The translations under genes and the position numbers were made by a program. This document shows positions 27,553 to 35,804 of a DNA stretch of 64,000 nt, piece by piece; within the stretch, counting starts at the first letter, position 1; each line of letters opens with the position of its first letter. The DNA is from Acetobacter malorum. Lineage in GTDB: Bacteria; Pseudomonadota; Alphaproteobacteria; Acetobacterales; Acetobacteraceae. The notes under the pieces were generated by a model that ran no database searches, was not told the DNA's origin, and saw nothing but the letters and a program-made list of their open reading frames with translations. The DNA is taken from contig NZ_JOPG01000010.1 of NCBI RefSeq assembly GCF_002153605.1, positions 62,001 to 126,000 of the forward strand, read 5' to 3'.

Positions 27553-27930
27553 GTGTGCGATGATCAGGGCCGACCGGTCCGTCTACATCTGACTGCGGGG
27601 CAGGTCAGTGACTTCAGAGGCGCAGACGTGCTTCTGGCAGACCTCCCCGAGGAGACAGAAGAAGTCATCGGTGACAGAGGCTACGACAGCAACCAGATCA
27701 GGTTATCGCTTGCAGAACGCAATATCAGAGCCTGTATTCCGCCGAAAAAGAACCGAAAATCAAAGCCACCTTACAATTGGCATCTGTATAAAAAGCGCCA
27801 TCTGATCGAAAATATGTTCGCAAAGCTGAAAGACTGGCGACGTGTTGCGACCAGATACGACCGCTGCGCTCATACATTCATGTCCGCAATCCACATCGCA
27901 GCAAGCTGCATCTTCTATCTTAAAGAATGA
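27553..27930 (+). CDS. IS427-group transposase, second frame (OrfB)
   Basis: C-terminal half of the DDE transposase, read in the -1 frame relative to OrfA. The listed GTG is only the first start-like codon; the frame is open further upstream (IGRTKGGLNSKLHAV, from about 27508) and is expected to be reached by frameshifting rather than independent initiation. It has the second catalytic Asp (VIGDRGYDSNQ) and the catalytic Glu region (LIENMFAKLKDWRRVATRYD). Both halves look complete, so the element may still be mobile. Confidence 0.88.
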   Translation: MCDDQGRPVRLHLTAGQVSDFRGADVLLADLPEETEEVIGDRGYDSNQIRLSLAERNIRACIPPKKNRKSKPPYNWHLYKKRHLIENMFAKLKDWRRVATRYDRCAHTFMSAIHIAASCIFYLKE

Positions 27931-28960
27931 GTCCTGAGCCTAGTCATCCAGACGCGCTGAACAACCTGTCCGACGAACGGACAGAATACCAGATCAATGA
28001 CCGTCTGTCCTTCATGCGTTCCCGTAGTCTGGAGCTATCTGACGGCATGCCTGATGTCAAAATGGTCTGGCTGTTTCCCGAGCGTCTGACCCAGACGGGA
28101 GCAATTGAAAGACTGTTTGATCGCTTTGATGCGACCCTGCGCAACGCCCCGTTATCTGCCGATGTCAGGCCAAATCCTGAACGCTACACTGATAGCGGCG
28201 GCAAAGCAGCGCAATACCAACGATGATAAAGACGGATTTGCGGGAGAGACGGATCCCACAGGACTGGCAGACCAAGCCGTCAAAGCTGTCCCACAAGGAC
28301 CCTCATGCGCGATGGACACTGAAGTTCACGAAAGCGAAGCGGTAGGAGGACAGGAATATGCCCGCAACAGATCTGGCCATTCCGTTCTTTGGCTATAAAT
28401 CGCAGGTATCGACCGAAAATTCTGGCTGATCTGTAAATGGAAGGCGACCGATGCGCCGGCCAGCGATGGCGCCAGACTATACGAGGGCCTACTAGACAAA
28501 ACCAGTATGGCATCAACAGTCTGGGCGGATATGGCCTACCACTCACAAGCCAATGATGACTTCATGGAAAAGCATGGCTTTGTCTCAAAGGCTCACAGGA
28601 AAAAGTCGCATCTCAAGCCTATGCTACGACATATCCAGAAATCCAACGCCGGAAAGTCCGTCATCCGGTCGCGTATCGAGCATGTCTTTGCTGATCAGAA
28701 ATCACAGATGGGACTGTTCATACGCGCCGTCGGTATTACACGAACCACCATGAGGATCGGAATGGCCAATATCGTCTATAAATATGTGCCGATTTCTCTT
28801 CCGGGAAAGGATTAATGCCCCTGCGTAGCAATCCAGAGCATGAAACCACCGCTCTGCTCAAAACGCAGAGCGAAAAATTATCATCCAAAACCTTCAACGC
28901 CAACCTTCACCTTAAAAATCAGGCAGAAAAGTCTGTAATTTACGGTTCTTCGACCCCTCC

Positions 28961-29198
28961 AGCTTGTTTTCATGCAAACATGTATGGAGTTTTTGTTATT
29001 TCCCAAAATTTAACTGATACAGGGTCAGCCATTTTTATTTTGATTGATTTAAGATAGCGAATAACTTCGACAGTGCCACCTTGGGTAAACCCTTCAAAAA
29101 ATCCAGTAAGATTATTGTCATGATTTTGATTTTAAGCCATAAAAGAAAGGAAAATAGATAGCCAAAAAGTACACAACATTCAAAACAAAAAGGACTTC
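28961..29198. other. AT-rich non-coding stretch upstream of DUF707-like gene
   Basis: About 240 bp between the right end of the outer IS and the next gene. Strongly AT-rich, unlike the chromosome around it. An 80-codon frame (28815-29057) crosses the IS end and has no family resemblance. The promoter for the following gene should lie here; an AAGGA ribosome site precedes its ATG. Confidence 0.5.
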
Positions 29199-30374
29199 AT
29201 GATGAAACATCTAATGCTTTTAAGATTAGGAAAGAAATCAATTCATAAATCATGGATATACCGCTTAAGAAAAATAATGGATATTGCCTTTATATATTAC
29301 GATGATAGCAATTTCTCTGAAGACTCTCCTGATTACGAAGCTTTTTTTGAAGGTACAAAACTTACTGGAATAAAAAAGTTTTTAGATACAAATCCTAATA
29401 TTCTAGAGAATTACGATTATTTCTGGCTTTTTGAGGATGATCTCGTAATTAGCCATGAAACTGCCGATGGAATAATTTCTTTTATAAATAAATACCGTCC
29501 AGTTTTGTCTGCTCCCTCTTTAACAGCAGACAGTTTTTATACGCATCCCGTTATGTTCCAAAATATAGATTTGATGCTACGGGGCACTGATTTTGTAGAA
29601 TGTATGTCGCCAATAATGAGCCGTGAATTTTTGCGAGATACATTAAAAGAATTTGAGGCATATCCTATATGGGGAATAGAATATTATTGGCAGCACTTGC
29701 TTTGGGAAAAGCGGGAACTCGCATTTATTTATGATAAATATCCTATTTCTCATACTCGCCCAACCGGCCATGGATCTTTGTATAAAAATGCGGAAGGGAA
29801 AAATATCAATCACATCGAAGACAATGCCATAGCACAAGAACTTTATGGGAAAAAGTTCAATAAATACATTAATGTATTATTTGGGATGCAAGATAATTTT
29901 AATCCTTCTATCTTGGTTTCTGATGACTTGAGAGAGTATATAGATTCTGGCTCACGGCACTTAGTGAAGTTACATGGGGATCATATAATTCCCTGTTTGA
30001 AGAATGATACATATTTTGCAAATAGCTTATTTACACAATTTTTATCATTCCAGCGTATCCAAGAAATTTTTGGATTGCATGATATTACACCGTTAGAAAG
30101 CCAACTTATTGTGCGGACGTGGAGTTTTGGTCGAATCGAACCGCATGCAGAATGGGCAAAAAAATTAAAATTCGATATATCTGGAAATATTAGAGGATAT
30201 AATAATTCCAACGAACGATACTGGAAAGTAATAGATGATAATTTAGTTATATTAGGAGATGATAAAATGACAAGCACTGTATTTAACCACATATCACAGG
30301 ACAATGGTAAATTTTATTTACAAGGAGAACACAAGAAAAGTAGTAATATGATACATTACTTAAAAGAAACCTAA
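29199..30374 (+). CDS. DUF707-like putative glycosyltransferase, AT-rich (probably acquired)
   Basis: Resembles DUF707 proteins, which have features of GT-A glycosyltransferases. Residues 71-82 (NYDYFWLFEDDL) contain an acidic EDD triad (E79-D80-D81) in the position of a nucleotide-sugar/metal-binding DxD motif; LSAPSLTADSFYTHP and RGTDFVECMSPIMSREFLRDT (about 100-148) match the conserved DUF707 core, followed by WGIEYYWQHLLW. The start has AAGGA 4 bases upstream. No signal peptide or membrane helix, so cytosolic. 391 residues, intact. Codon usage is dominated by A/T third positions, unlike every neighbouring chromosomal gene, and it abuts nested insertion sequences, indicating horizontal transfer. 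Donor, acceptor and product are unknown. Confidence 0.7.
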   Translation: MMKHLMLLRLGKKSIHKSWIYRLRKIMDIAFIYYDDSNFSEDSPDYEAFFEGTKLTGIKKFLDTNPNILENYDYFWLFEDDLVISHETADGIISFINKYRPVLSAPSLTADSFYTHPVMFQNIDLMLRGTDFVECMSPIMSREFLRDTLKEFEAYPIWGIEYYWQHLLWEKRELAFIYDKYPISHTRPTGHGSLYKNAEGKNINHIEDNAIAQELYGKKFNKYINVLFGMQDNFNPSILVSDDLREYIDSGSRHLVKLHGDHIIPCLKNDTYFANSLFTQFLSFQRIQEIFGLHDITPLESQLIVRTWSFGRIEPHAEWAKKLKFDISGNIRGYNNSNERYWKVIDDNLVILGDDKMTSTVFNHISQDNGKFYLQGEHKKSSNMIHYLKET

Positions 30375-30624
30375 ACTATTTATAAAAATAATCCCTTTAA
30401 TAGAAAAGTGTTGCCCGACAATCCACCTCTCCTCGAAATAACTTATAATAGAAAAAATCAGAAAAATTACAAAATAAACCGTCAACACAATTCAGTATAA
30501 TATTAGATTCATAAAAGAAGTATGGAATATTTATAGGACAACTCCGTAATGAACTCATGAAAAAACTACGTGGTTGTCGATACATTACACAAAACAACAG
30601 AGAAATGTTTATAGTTTTCAAATT
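30375..30624. other. AT-rich non-coding gap after the DUF707-like gene
   Basis: Roughly 250 bp of AT-rich sequence continuing the low-GC segment of the upstream gene. No coding signal or inverted repeat was found, and no insertion-sequence end that would mark the right border of the acquired segment. GC returns to normal at the terminator that follows. Confidence 0.5.
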
Positions 30625-30656
30625 AAAAAAGGCGCCCCAAACGGGACGCCTTTTTT
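30625..30656. terminator. Intrinsic terminator
   Basis: Arms AAAAAAGGCG-CCC and GGG-CGCCTTTTTT around AAAC with one bulged position on each side. It ends the minus-strand gene that stops at 30683 and also works on the plus strand. Confidence 0.88.
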
Positions 30657-30682
30657 GTAAGCCCTGAGAAAAATCAGAAGCG

Positions 30683-31474
30683 TTACTGAGCCGGAGACAC
30701 TGCCGGAGCAGACGGCACAGCAGGCGCTGCCGGCACGGCGGGAGCCGCGGGAACGCCCGGTGCAGCCGGAACGGCAGGCACGGCCGGAACCGTTGCAGCT
30801 GCACCCGCAGCAGCGGCATTGGCTGCATCTGCCGGAGCCTGGACACCCGGAGCATTCGGGTCAGCAGCCGGAGCAGCTGTATCGTTCAGGATGACGTAGG
30901 AGATGGATTCCGTACGGGTAATGTCGATGACGTCGCCAACCTTCAGCGTCGCCATGAAGTCCTGCATCGCCTTGATGCGCAACACGGCAATGTGAGACTC
31001 ACCATCCGTCGTCACGAAGGACAGGGTGTGGGTTGCAAGGTCAATGCTCTGCACAGTCGCGCGTTCACGACGGAACGCTGCAATCACACCGCGCGGGTGG
31101 CCATGCACGTAGCCTTTGGCGGTCGTCAGCGTGGATTCCGGCAGCGGGCTGTCCGGCGGGGCAATTTCAGCGCCCAGCGTTTCCACAAAGCGGATGCTCA
31201 GCTTGTCACCCGCATTTACATGCGGCAGATCGCGCACGGCAGAACCGTATTCGATGGTGATGAGGTGACCGTTGGCTTCACGCAGCAGAAGCTCACGCGC
31301 ATCATGGTCAACAGTTTCCACCACAGCTTTTGCGGACTGGTTCTTGAGCAGAACCGACGCCTGCGCATGAGCGGCTGACGGCAGACCAGCAGCCACAACG
31401 CCACCAACTGTCAGCGCACATGCAGCCATGGACCCTGCAGCCAGAGAAGCAAGACGGGAGACGATAGGATGCAA
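30683..31474 (-). CDS. Exported protein with Pro-Ala-Val tail, function unknown
   Basis: Not recognised. TTG at 31474 is the likely start: AAAGGA lies 8 bases upstream and the product then has a signal peptide (LASLAAGSMAACALTVGGVV, ending AHAQ). Residues about 38-195 look like two small beta-rich modules with repeated phrases on metal- or ligand-binding-neutral backbones (ITIEYGSAVRDLPHVNAGDKL; ISYVILND). The last 65 residues are almost entirely Pro, Ala, Val and Gly (PAVPAAPGVPAAPAVPAAPA), probably a disordered, wall-spanning spacer. 263 residues. It is followed by a strong hairpin and appears monocistronic. Confidence 0.7.
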   Translation of the reverse strand: MHPIVSRLASLAAGSMAACALTVGGVVAAGLPSAAHAQASVLLKNQSAKAVVETVDHDARELLLREANGHLITIEYGSAVRDLPHVNAGDKLSIRFVETLGAEIAPPDSPLPESTLTTAKGYVHGHPRGVIAAFRRERATVQSIDLATHTLSFVTTDGESHIAVLRIKAMQDFMATLKVGDVIDITRTESISYVILNDTAAPAADPNAPGVQAPADAANAAAAGAAATVPAVPAVPAAPGVPAAPAVPAAPAVPSAPAVSPAQ

Positions 31475-31640
31475 CGCCCTTATCCTTTCTTAAATCAGTC
31501 TGACAACACAGGGATGCAGACAGCAGTTACACTGAATTTAGTCTGATACAGGGCCGGCACCATAACACAACCCGTCGCCAGCACATTGCTCTACCTCAAT
31601 AGGGCGTTGGCGACCGCACCCCTTTCAACCCGGCATAAAA

Positions 31641-31672
31641 AAAGCCCGTCCGGCTTGCACCGGGCGGGCTTT
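31641..31672 (-). terminator. Intrinsic terminator after the 37-codon ORF
   Basis: Arms AAAGCCCG-CCGG and CCGG-CGGGCTTT, with a 6-base loop, and an A7 run on the left that becomes a T-run in minus-strand RNA. It lies about 30 bp after the stop of the small Cys-rich ORF, supporting that ORF as a real short gene. Confidence 0.88.
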
Positions 31673-31704
31673 GGGTCTGGCCATGTCTGGTCAGAAAATC
31701 AGAT

Positions 31705-31818
31705 TCAGCCGCAGCACTTTTTCTTGCGGAAGAAATAAACCGCTGCAGCAACCAGGCCAGCAATCAGCAGACCGCGCATACAGGGGGACTTCGGGCACTT
31801 TACCGGACATTTCGGCAT
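31705..31818 (-). CDS. 37-residue Cys-rich single-pass membrane peptide
   Basis: Short gene found by direct reading. ATG at 31818, with AAGGA 9 bases upstream; stop TGA at 31705-31707, then an intrinsic terminator. The N-terminus is a cysteine knuckle (CPVKCPKSPC), followed by one hydrophobic helix (GLLIAGLVAAAVYFF) and the tail RKKKCCG. With five cysteines it may bind metal or form disulfides, with the positive tail in the cytoplasm; that is inference. No homologue was recognised. The three-part structure (ribosome site, helix, terminator) argues against chance. Confidence 0.7.
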   Translation of the reverse strand: MPKCPVKCPKSPCMRGLLIAGLVAAAVYFFRKKKCCG

Positions 31819-32007
31819 ATCAGACTATCCTTGCATTCTTTTTCGCCCACCCGATGTGCCGGGCAGACGTATCAATCTAACCGATCCGCTGCGCTCCGTC
31901 ATGGGCTAACAGCCGCATGCCAGCGCCTTCACGCGCACCTCTTTAAAAAACGTCCTGCACACCCCATCGTTCCCGGGCCGGGCTGGCGGGAGGCTGCGAG
32001 ACACCTT

Positions 32008-32991
32008 TTACGGCAGCAGAATGGTACTACCGGTTGTCTTGCGCGACTCCAGAGCACGATGGGCTTCAGCGGCCTCTGTCAGGGCAAAACGCTGCCCGAT
32101 GGAGGGCCGCAACACCCCCTGCTCCAGCGCGCTGAACAGGGCTGCGGCTGAGGCCTGAAGCTCGGATTTGTCTGCGACATAGGTCATCAGGGACGGCCGG
32201 GTGAGATACAGACTGCCGTGCGCGCCCAATGTGCCCACATTCACACCCGTTACCGGACCGGAGGCGTTGCCGTAGCTGACCATCAGGCCACGCGGGGCCA
32301 GGCAGGACAGGCTGGCCTCAAACGTATCCCGCCCGATGCTGTCATACACCACCGGGAGCATGGCGCCGTCTGTCAGCTCCCGCACGCGCTCGGGGAGATT
32401 GTCGGTGCCCACCAGCACCTCAGCAGCCCCGCAGGCGCGGGCCAGATCAGCTTTTTCCTGCGTGGAGGTTACGCCAATAACCCGCGCGCCCAGATGTTTA
32501 CCCCACTGGCAGAGCAACTGACCAACCCCTCCGGCTGCGGCATAAACCAGAATGGTCTCACCCTTGCGCACCGGATAAACCTGCCGCAGCAGCATATGAG
32601 CGGAAAGCCCGCGCAGGGTTACGGCGGCCGCCGTCTCGAACGACACACTTTCGGGCAGCACCACCAGACGATCGGCAGCAATAGTCCGATACTGTGCATA
32701 TCCGCCCGGCACCCCGGCATAGGCCACCCTCATACCGGGCTTGAGGTCCGTGACATCCGGGCCTACAGCCTCAATCACACCAGCGCCTTCTGAGCCGGGA
32801 ATGGCGGGCAAAGACGGAAATTTATAAAGGCCGGAGCGGAAATAGGTATCAATGAAATTGACCCCAATCGCCTTCTGCCGCAGCAGCACTTCCCCTGCTC
32901 CCGGTGAGGGTACGGGCAGGGTTTCCACCTTCAGCACATCCGGACCGCCGGCTTCATGCACCCGGATAACGATGTTGGTTTGATCACTCAT
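32008..32991 (-). CDS. qor: NADPH:quinone oxidoreductase (zeta-crystallin type)
   Basis: Medium-chain reductase that transfers electrons from NADPH to quinones. The ATG at 32991 has GGGAG 9 bases upstream and starts MSDQTNIVIRVHEAGGPDVL; an 11-residue longer frame lacks a ribosome site. The NADPH-binding Rossmann motif AAAGGVGQLLCQWGKHLGA and the Qor phrases NFIDTYFRSGLY and PGSEGAGVIEAVG are present; zinc-ligand residues of alcohol dehydrogenases are missing. 327 residues, complete. Monocistronic on the minus strand. Confidence 0.92.
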   Translation of the reverse strand: MSDQTNIVIRVHEAGGPDVLKVETLPVPSPGAGEVLLRQKAIGVNFIDTYFRSGLYKFPSLPAIPGSEGAGVIEAVGPDVTDLKPGMRVAYAGVPGGYAQYRTIAADRLVVLPESVSFETAAAVTLRGLSAHMLLRQVYPVRKGETILVYAAAGGVGQLLCQWGKHLGARVIGVTSTQEKADLARACGAAEVLVGTDNLPERVRELTDGAMLPVVYDSIGRDTFEASLSCLAPRGLMVSYGNASGPVTGVNVGTLGAHGSLYLTRPSLMTYVADKSELQASAAALFSALEQGVLRPSIGQRFALTEAAEAHRALESRKTTGSTILLP

Positions 32992-33077
32992 GGCAAAACA
33001 CTCCCTGTGCTGAAAAAGCTTCAAACAGACCTGAGTTCGTCAGCCTCTTAAAGATTTATCCCACTCACCAGCGTGCC

Positions 33078-34106
33078 TCAGGCTTTTTTGGTGTCGTCTT
33101 CTGCCAGAAGCTGGATCAGGGTTTTCAGGTCCGTGCGGAGAACGCCCATGACAAAGCGCATAATTTCCTCACCCTGCGCATCATCATCCGGCAGAGCCGT
33201 AATCACCCCGGCCGCCACGCGATATTCCTCACCGGTGCGGGACACCACTTCGCTCTCGCAGCGCTGAATAATCCAGTCAAAAGCGCGCATCAGGCCGGGG
33301 CTGAGCGGGTCTGTCGCCTCGTCCTTGCCCTGTGCCGGCTTATCCTCCGCCAGCAAAACCGCCCGCGTGACCACCAGCGCATCCATCTGCAACTGCCGCA
33401 GCGCCTTGGGCAGTTCCGCCAGCATCGGGTCCCGCTTTTCCAGCGGACGCCAGTGCTCGCGCCGCGCCTCCTCCACCGCACTCTGCACTTTGCGCAGAGA
33501 GACGACGCTGGCGTCGTTCAGATCCTGAATTTGCGGCCAGTTCATCTCATGGTTGTGCGCCTGCGTCAGCATCTCGACAATCTGACGCACAGTGATGGCC
33601 GCATTTCGGAAGGCATCCCTCCGCGCCTGCTCATGCAACACAACGTAAGTCACCAGCATGGAAACACCCACGCCCATAAGAATGGACAGCACGCGCTCAA
33701 CCGGCAGCAGATAAGGGTCATTTGGCGTGGCGAACAGGGTGGCGATCATCAGCGTGACCACCCCCATCCGCGTCCCCGGCTTCCAGGAGGCCAGAATAGC
33801 CAGCGGCACAAAGGCCAGCGCAAAGGACTCCCAGAGCGGCCAGTGATAGAGCATGAGCGTGATGGGCAGAATGCTTGCCGCCGCCCCGATCAACGTGCCC
33901 ACAAGCTGATACCGCCCGCTGGACAGCGTTTCTGTAATGCTGCTCTGGGTGACAATCACGGAGGTGATCAGCGCCCAGCCCGGTTCCTGCAAATTCGTGA
34001 TCCACGTCACAAATCCGCACAGCCCGACAGACACCAGAAGCCTGATGGTCTGCCGGACAACCGGATTGCCCAGCCAAGGGGCAGACAAAAATTTAAAATG
34101 CATCAA
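33078..34106 (-). CDS. FUSC-like membrane protein (aromatic acid exporter family)
   Basis: Integral membrane protein of the FUSC/aromatic-acid-exporter type. The N-terminal half has about five to six hydrophobic helices with the family phrases RQTIRLLVSVGLCGFVTWI, WALITSVIVTQSSITETLSSGRYQLVGTLIGA and SMLVTYVVLHEQARRD (residues about 17-165). The C-terminal half (about 170-342) is a soluble helical domain. Transported compound unknown. It lies 47 bp downstream of the DegP-type protease gene and may share its transcript. Closest start is the ATG at 34106. Confidence 0.78.
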   Translation of the reverse strand: MMHFKFLSAPWLGNPVVRQTIRLLVSVGLCGFVTWITNLQEPGWALITSVIVTQSSITETLSSGRYQLVGTLIGAAASILPITLMLYHWPLWESFALAFVPLAILASWKPGTRMGVVTLMIATLFATPNDPYLLPVERVLSILMGVGVSMLVTYVVLHEQARRDAFRNAAITVRQIVEMLTQAHNHEMNWPQIQDLNDASVVSLRKVQSAVEEARREHWRPLEKRDPMLAELPKALRQLQMDALVVTRAVLLAEDKPAQGKDEATDPLSPGLMRAFDWIIQRCESEVVSRTGEEYRVAAGVITALPDDDAQGEEIMRFVMGVLRTDLKTLIQLLAEDDTKKA

Positions 34107-34152
34107 AAGCCCGCTCTGCTTCTACAAGACCGGCAGAAAACGCAGAACCGGC

Positions 34153-35718
34153 TCAGGGGGTGTCCTCACCATTCAGTGGGAACGGCACCCAGCGCAGGCC
34201 GTCAGCATCATGCACCAGCAGAAGCACAGATTTCTTGTGGGCTTTCTGGGCGTCCTCAATCCGTTTTTTGAGGTCTGCCGGGCTGGTGACTTCCGCCTGC
34301 TGCACTTCCGTCACCACATCGCCTTCCCGCAGGCCACGGTCGGACGCCAGACCACCGTCCTTCACGGAAGTGACCAGCACACCCTTCTGGCCGGAGGGCA
34401 GGCTGTATTTCTGGCGAGCAGCCGCATCCAGCGGCCCGACGGAAAAGCCGAGTTTGGAGAAGCTGACTTCAGCAGCCCCTTTGGGCGTCGCTGCGGGCTT
34501 GGCTTCCGGCTCAGCAGCCGGTTCCGGCAGCATGCCGATGGTCACCGGCACATCCACCATCTTGCCATGACGCCACACACCCAGATGCGCCACCGTGCCC
34601 ACCGGCAACTGAGCAGACAGACGCGGCAGAGCCTTGCCTTCAATCGGCTGGCCATCCAACGTCTGGATCACGTCACCTGTCTGGAGTTTGGCTTTAGCGG
34701 CGGGGCCGTCTTTTTCCACACCTGCCACCAGTGCGCCGCGGGCGGGACTCAGGCCTAGACCATCCGCAATATCCTGCGTCACGTTCTGGATACGCACACC
34801 CAGCCAGCCACGAGAAACTTTCCCGGTTTTGCGGAGCTGATCCACAATCCCGCGCGCCTCATTGGCCGGAATGGAAAAGCCAATCCCGACAGACCCGCCA
34901 GACGGCGAATAAATAGCGGTGTTCACGCCAATAACATTGCCGTCCATGTCAAACAGCGGGCCACCGGAGTTGCCTTTGTTGATGGGCGCATCCGTCTGGA
35001 TGAAGTCATCATACGGGCCCTGATCAATATTGCGCCCGCGTGAAGAAATAATCCCGGCCGTGACCGTGCCGGACAAGCCAAACGGGTTGCCAATAGCCAG
35101 AACCCAGTCCCCTACCCGGCGCTTGTCGCTATCCCCAAAATGGACAGCAGGCAGCGGCTTCTTGCTTTCCACTTTCAGCAGAGCCAGATCGGTCCGGTCA
35201 TCATGCCCCACGGCACGGGCCGTCAGCACAGTATTGTCCTGTAGCGTGACCGTAATCTTGTCGGCATGGCGGATAACGTGATTGTTCGTCACGATGTAGC
35301 CGGCGGGGTCGATAATAAAGCCGGAGCCCAGCGCCTGCATGCGGCGCGGCGGTGCGTCCGGGCTGCTCTGCCGGTTCATGAAGTCATGAAAGAATTTCTC
35401 AAACGGTGAGCCCTGCGGGAAATTGGGCATCTGGGGGAGCTGGTCATCCCCACCATCCCCGTCCTCATCATCCTCATCAGAGCCACTTTTGACGGTCTGC
35501 GTCGTGGAGACATTCACCACGGCAGGCAGCAACCGCGCTGCCAGATCGGCAAAACTGTCCGGCGCGCCATTCAACCGGCCAGCGACCGGCGGCGCTGCCT
35601 GAGGCGCTGCCGGCAGAGCAGCCCCCTCCGCAGCCCATGCAGCAACCGGGCCGGAGACCCCCGCCAGCAGCAGGCAGGACAGAGAACCGGCACGAAGAAG
35701 ATGACTGGACAGGCGCAT
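34153..35718 (-). CDS. DegP/HtrA-family periplasmic serine protease
   Basis: Do-type periplasmic protease-chaperone that degrades misfolded envelope proteins. The ATG at 35718 gives a signal peptide (LSSHLLRAGSLSCLLLAG). Catalytic triad: H147 (VTNNHVIRH), D177 (DDRTDLALLKV) and S251 (INKGNSGGPLFD). Two PDZ domains follow (about 305-400 and 425-515). An acidic Asp/Glu-rich insert (about 80-92) precedes the protease core, a feature of DegP Q-linkers. 521 residues. The family has several paralogues (DegP, DegQ, MucD), which cannot be told apart here. Confidence 0.92.
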   Translation of the reverse strand: MRLSSHLLRAGSLSCLLLAGVSGPVAAWAAEGAALPAAPQAAPPVAGRLNGAPDSFADLAARLLPAVVNVSTTQTVKSGSDEDDEDGDGGDDQLPQMPNFPQGSPFEKFFHDFMNRQSSPDAPPRRMQALGSGFIIDPAGYIVTNNHVIRHADKITVTLQDNTVLTARAVGHDDRTDLALLKVESKKPLPAVHFGDSDKRRVGDWVLAIGNPFGLSGTVTAGIISSRGRNIDQGPYDDFIQTDAPINKGNSGGPLFDMDGNVIGVNTAIYSPSGGSVGIGFSIPANEARGIVDQLRKTGKVSRGWLGVRIQNVTQDIADGLGLSPARGALVAGVEKDGPAAKAKLQTGDVIQTLDGQPIEGKALPRLSAQLPVGTVAHLGVWRHGKMVDVPVTIGMLPEPAAEPEAKPAATPKGAAEVSFSKLGFSVGPLDAAARQKYSLPSGQKGVLVTSVKDGGLASDRGLREGDVVTEVQQAEVTSPADLKKRIEDAQKAHKKSVLLLVHDADGLRWVPFPLNGEDTP

Positions 35719-35804
35719 GGGCGAATTTACTCTCAAACGACAGAAATCACATCGGACCTTAGTCTATCGCACGATCCTGTTCCACCGTCAGCCTGTTTCG
35801 AACA

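Larger units (their letters stand above)
27093..27940 (+). mobile_element. IS5-family (IS427-group) insertion sequence, 848 bp
   Basis: Complete element with terminal inverted repeats GGTTCAGGAC (27093) and GTCCTGAGCC (ending 27940), one mismatch, flanked by direct TA copies (27091-27092 and 27941-27942). Two overlapping frames encode the transposase through a -1 shift. Excision in thought, keeping one TA, restores FKILVIQT of the surrounding transposase exactly, which proves the insertion point. Confidence 0.92.
26901..28815 (+). pseudogene. Broken IS5-family transposase (split by inner IS)
   Basis: Starts MKQPGFFDVKARLSGLGD after a GGAG site, then hits a stop (CAA changed to TAA) at codon 19 and a one-base insertion about 25 bases later; it resumes as WTVDFEVFRSDFDKALACSD, passes a run of 12 G, and reaches FKIL at 27090. 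There the inner IS interrupts it. After the inner IS the reading continues VIQT, a 2-base insertion, then NNLSDERTEYQINDRLSFMR, RLFDRFDATLRNA, later KWKATDAPASDGARLYEGLL and the C-terminal domain RSRIEHVFADQKSQMGLFIR. Several further frameshifts are present between 28140 and 28500. It cannot make an active transposase. Confidence 0.85.
26822..28960 (+). mobile_element. Decayed IS5-family element, interrupted by a second IS
   Basis: Probable ends are imperfect inverted repeats: GGGTTCGAAGAACC on the left (from about 26825) and its near complement GGTTCTTCGACCCC on the right (28944-28957), 13 of 14 matching. Removing the inner 848-bp element and one TA copy leaves about 1.29 kb, a normal length for this IS group. 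It contains one dead transposase gene (26901-28815). No target-site duplication is evident at the outer ends, so one border may have been rearranged. Confidence 0.7.

Noticed and set aside
28815..29057. 80-codon plus-strand frame after the transposase
   Set aside because: It begins in the transposase stop codon region and crosses the IS end; AT-rich and without similarity.
31671..31880. 69-codon plus-strand frame
   Set aside because: It overlaps the terminator and the opposite-strand 37-codon gene, which has a better ribosome site.
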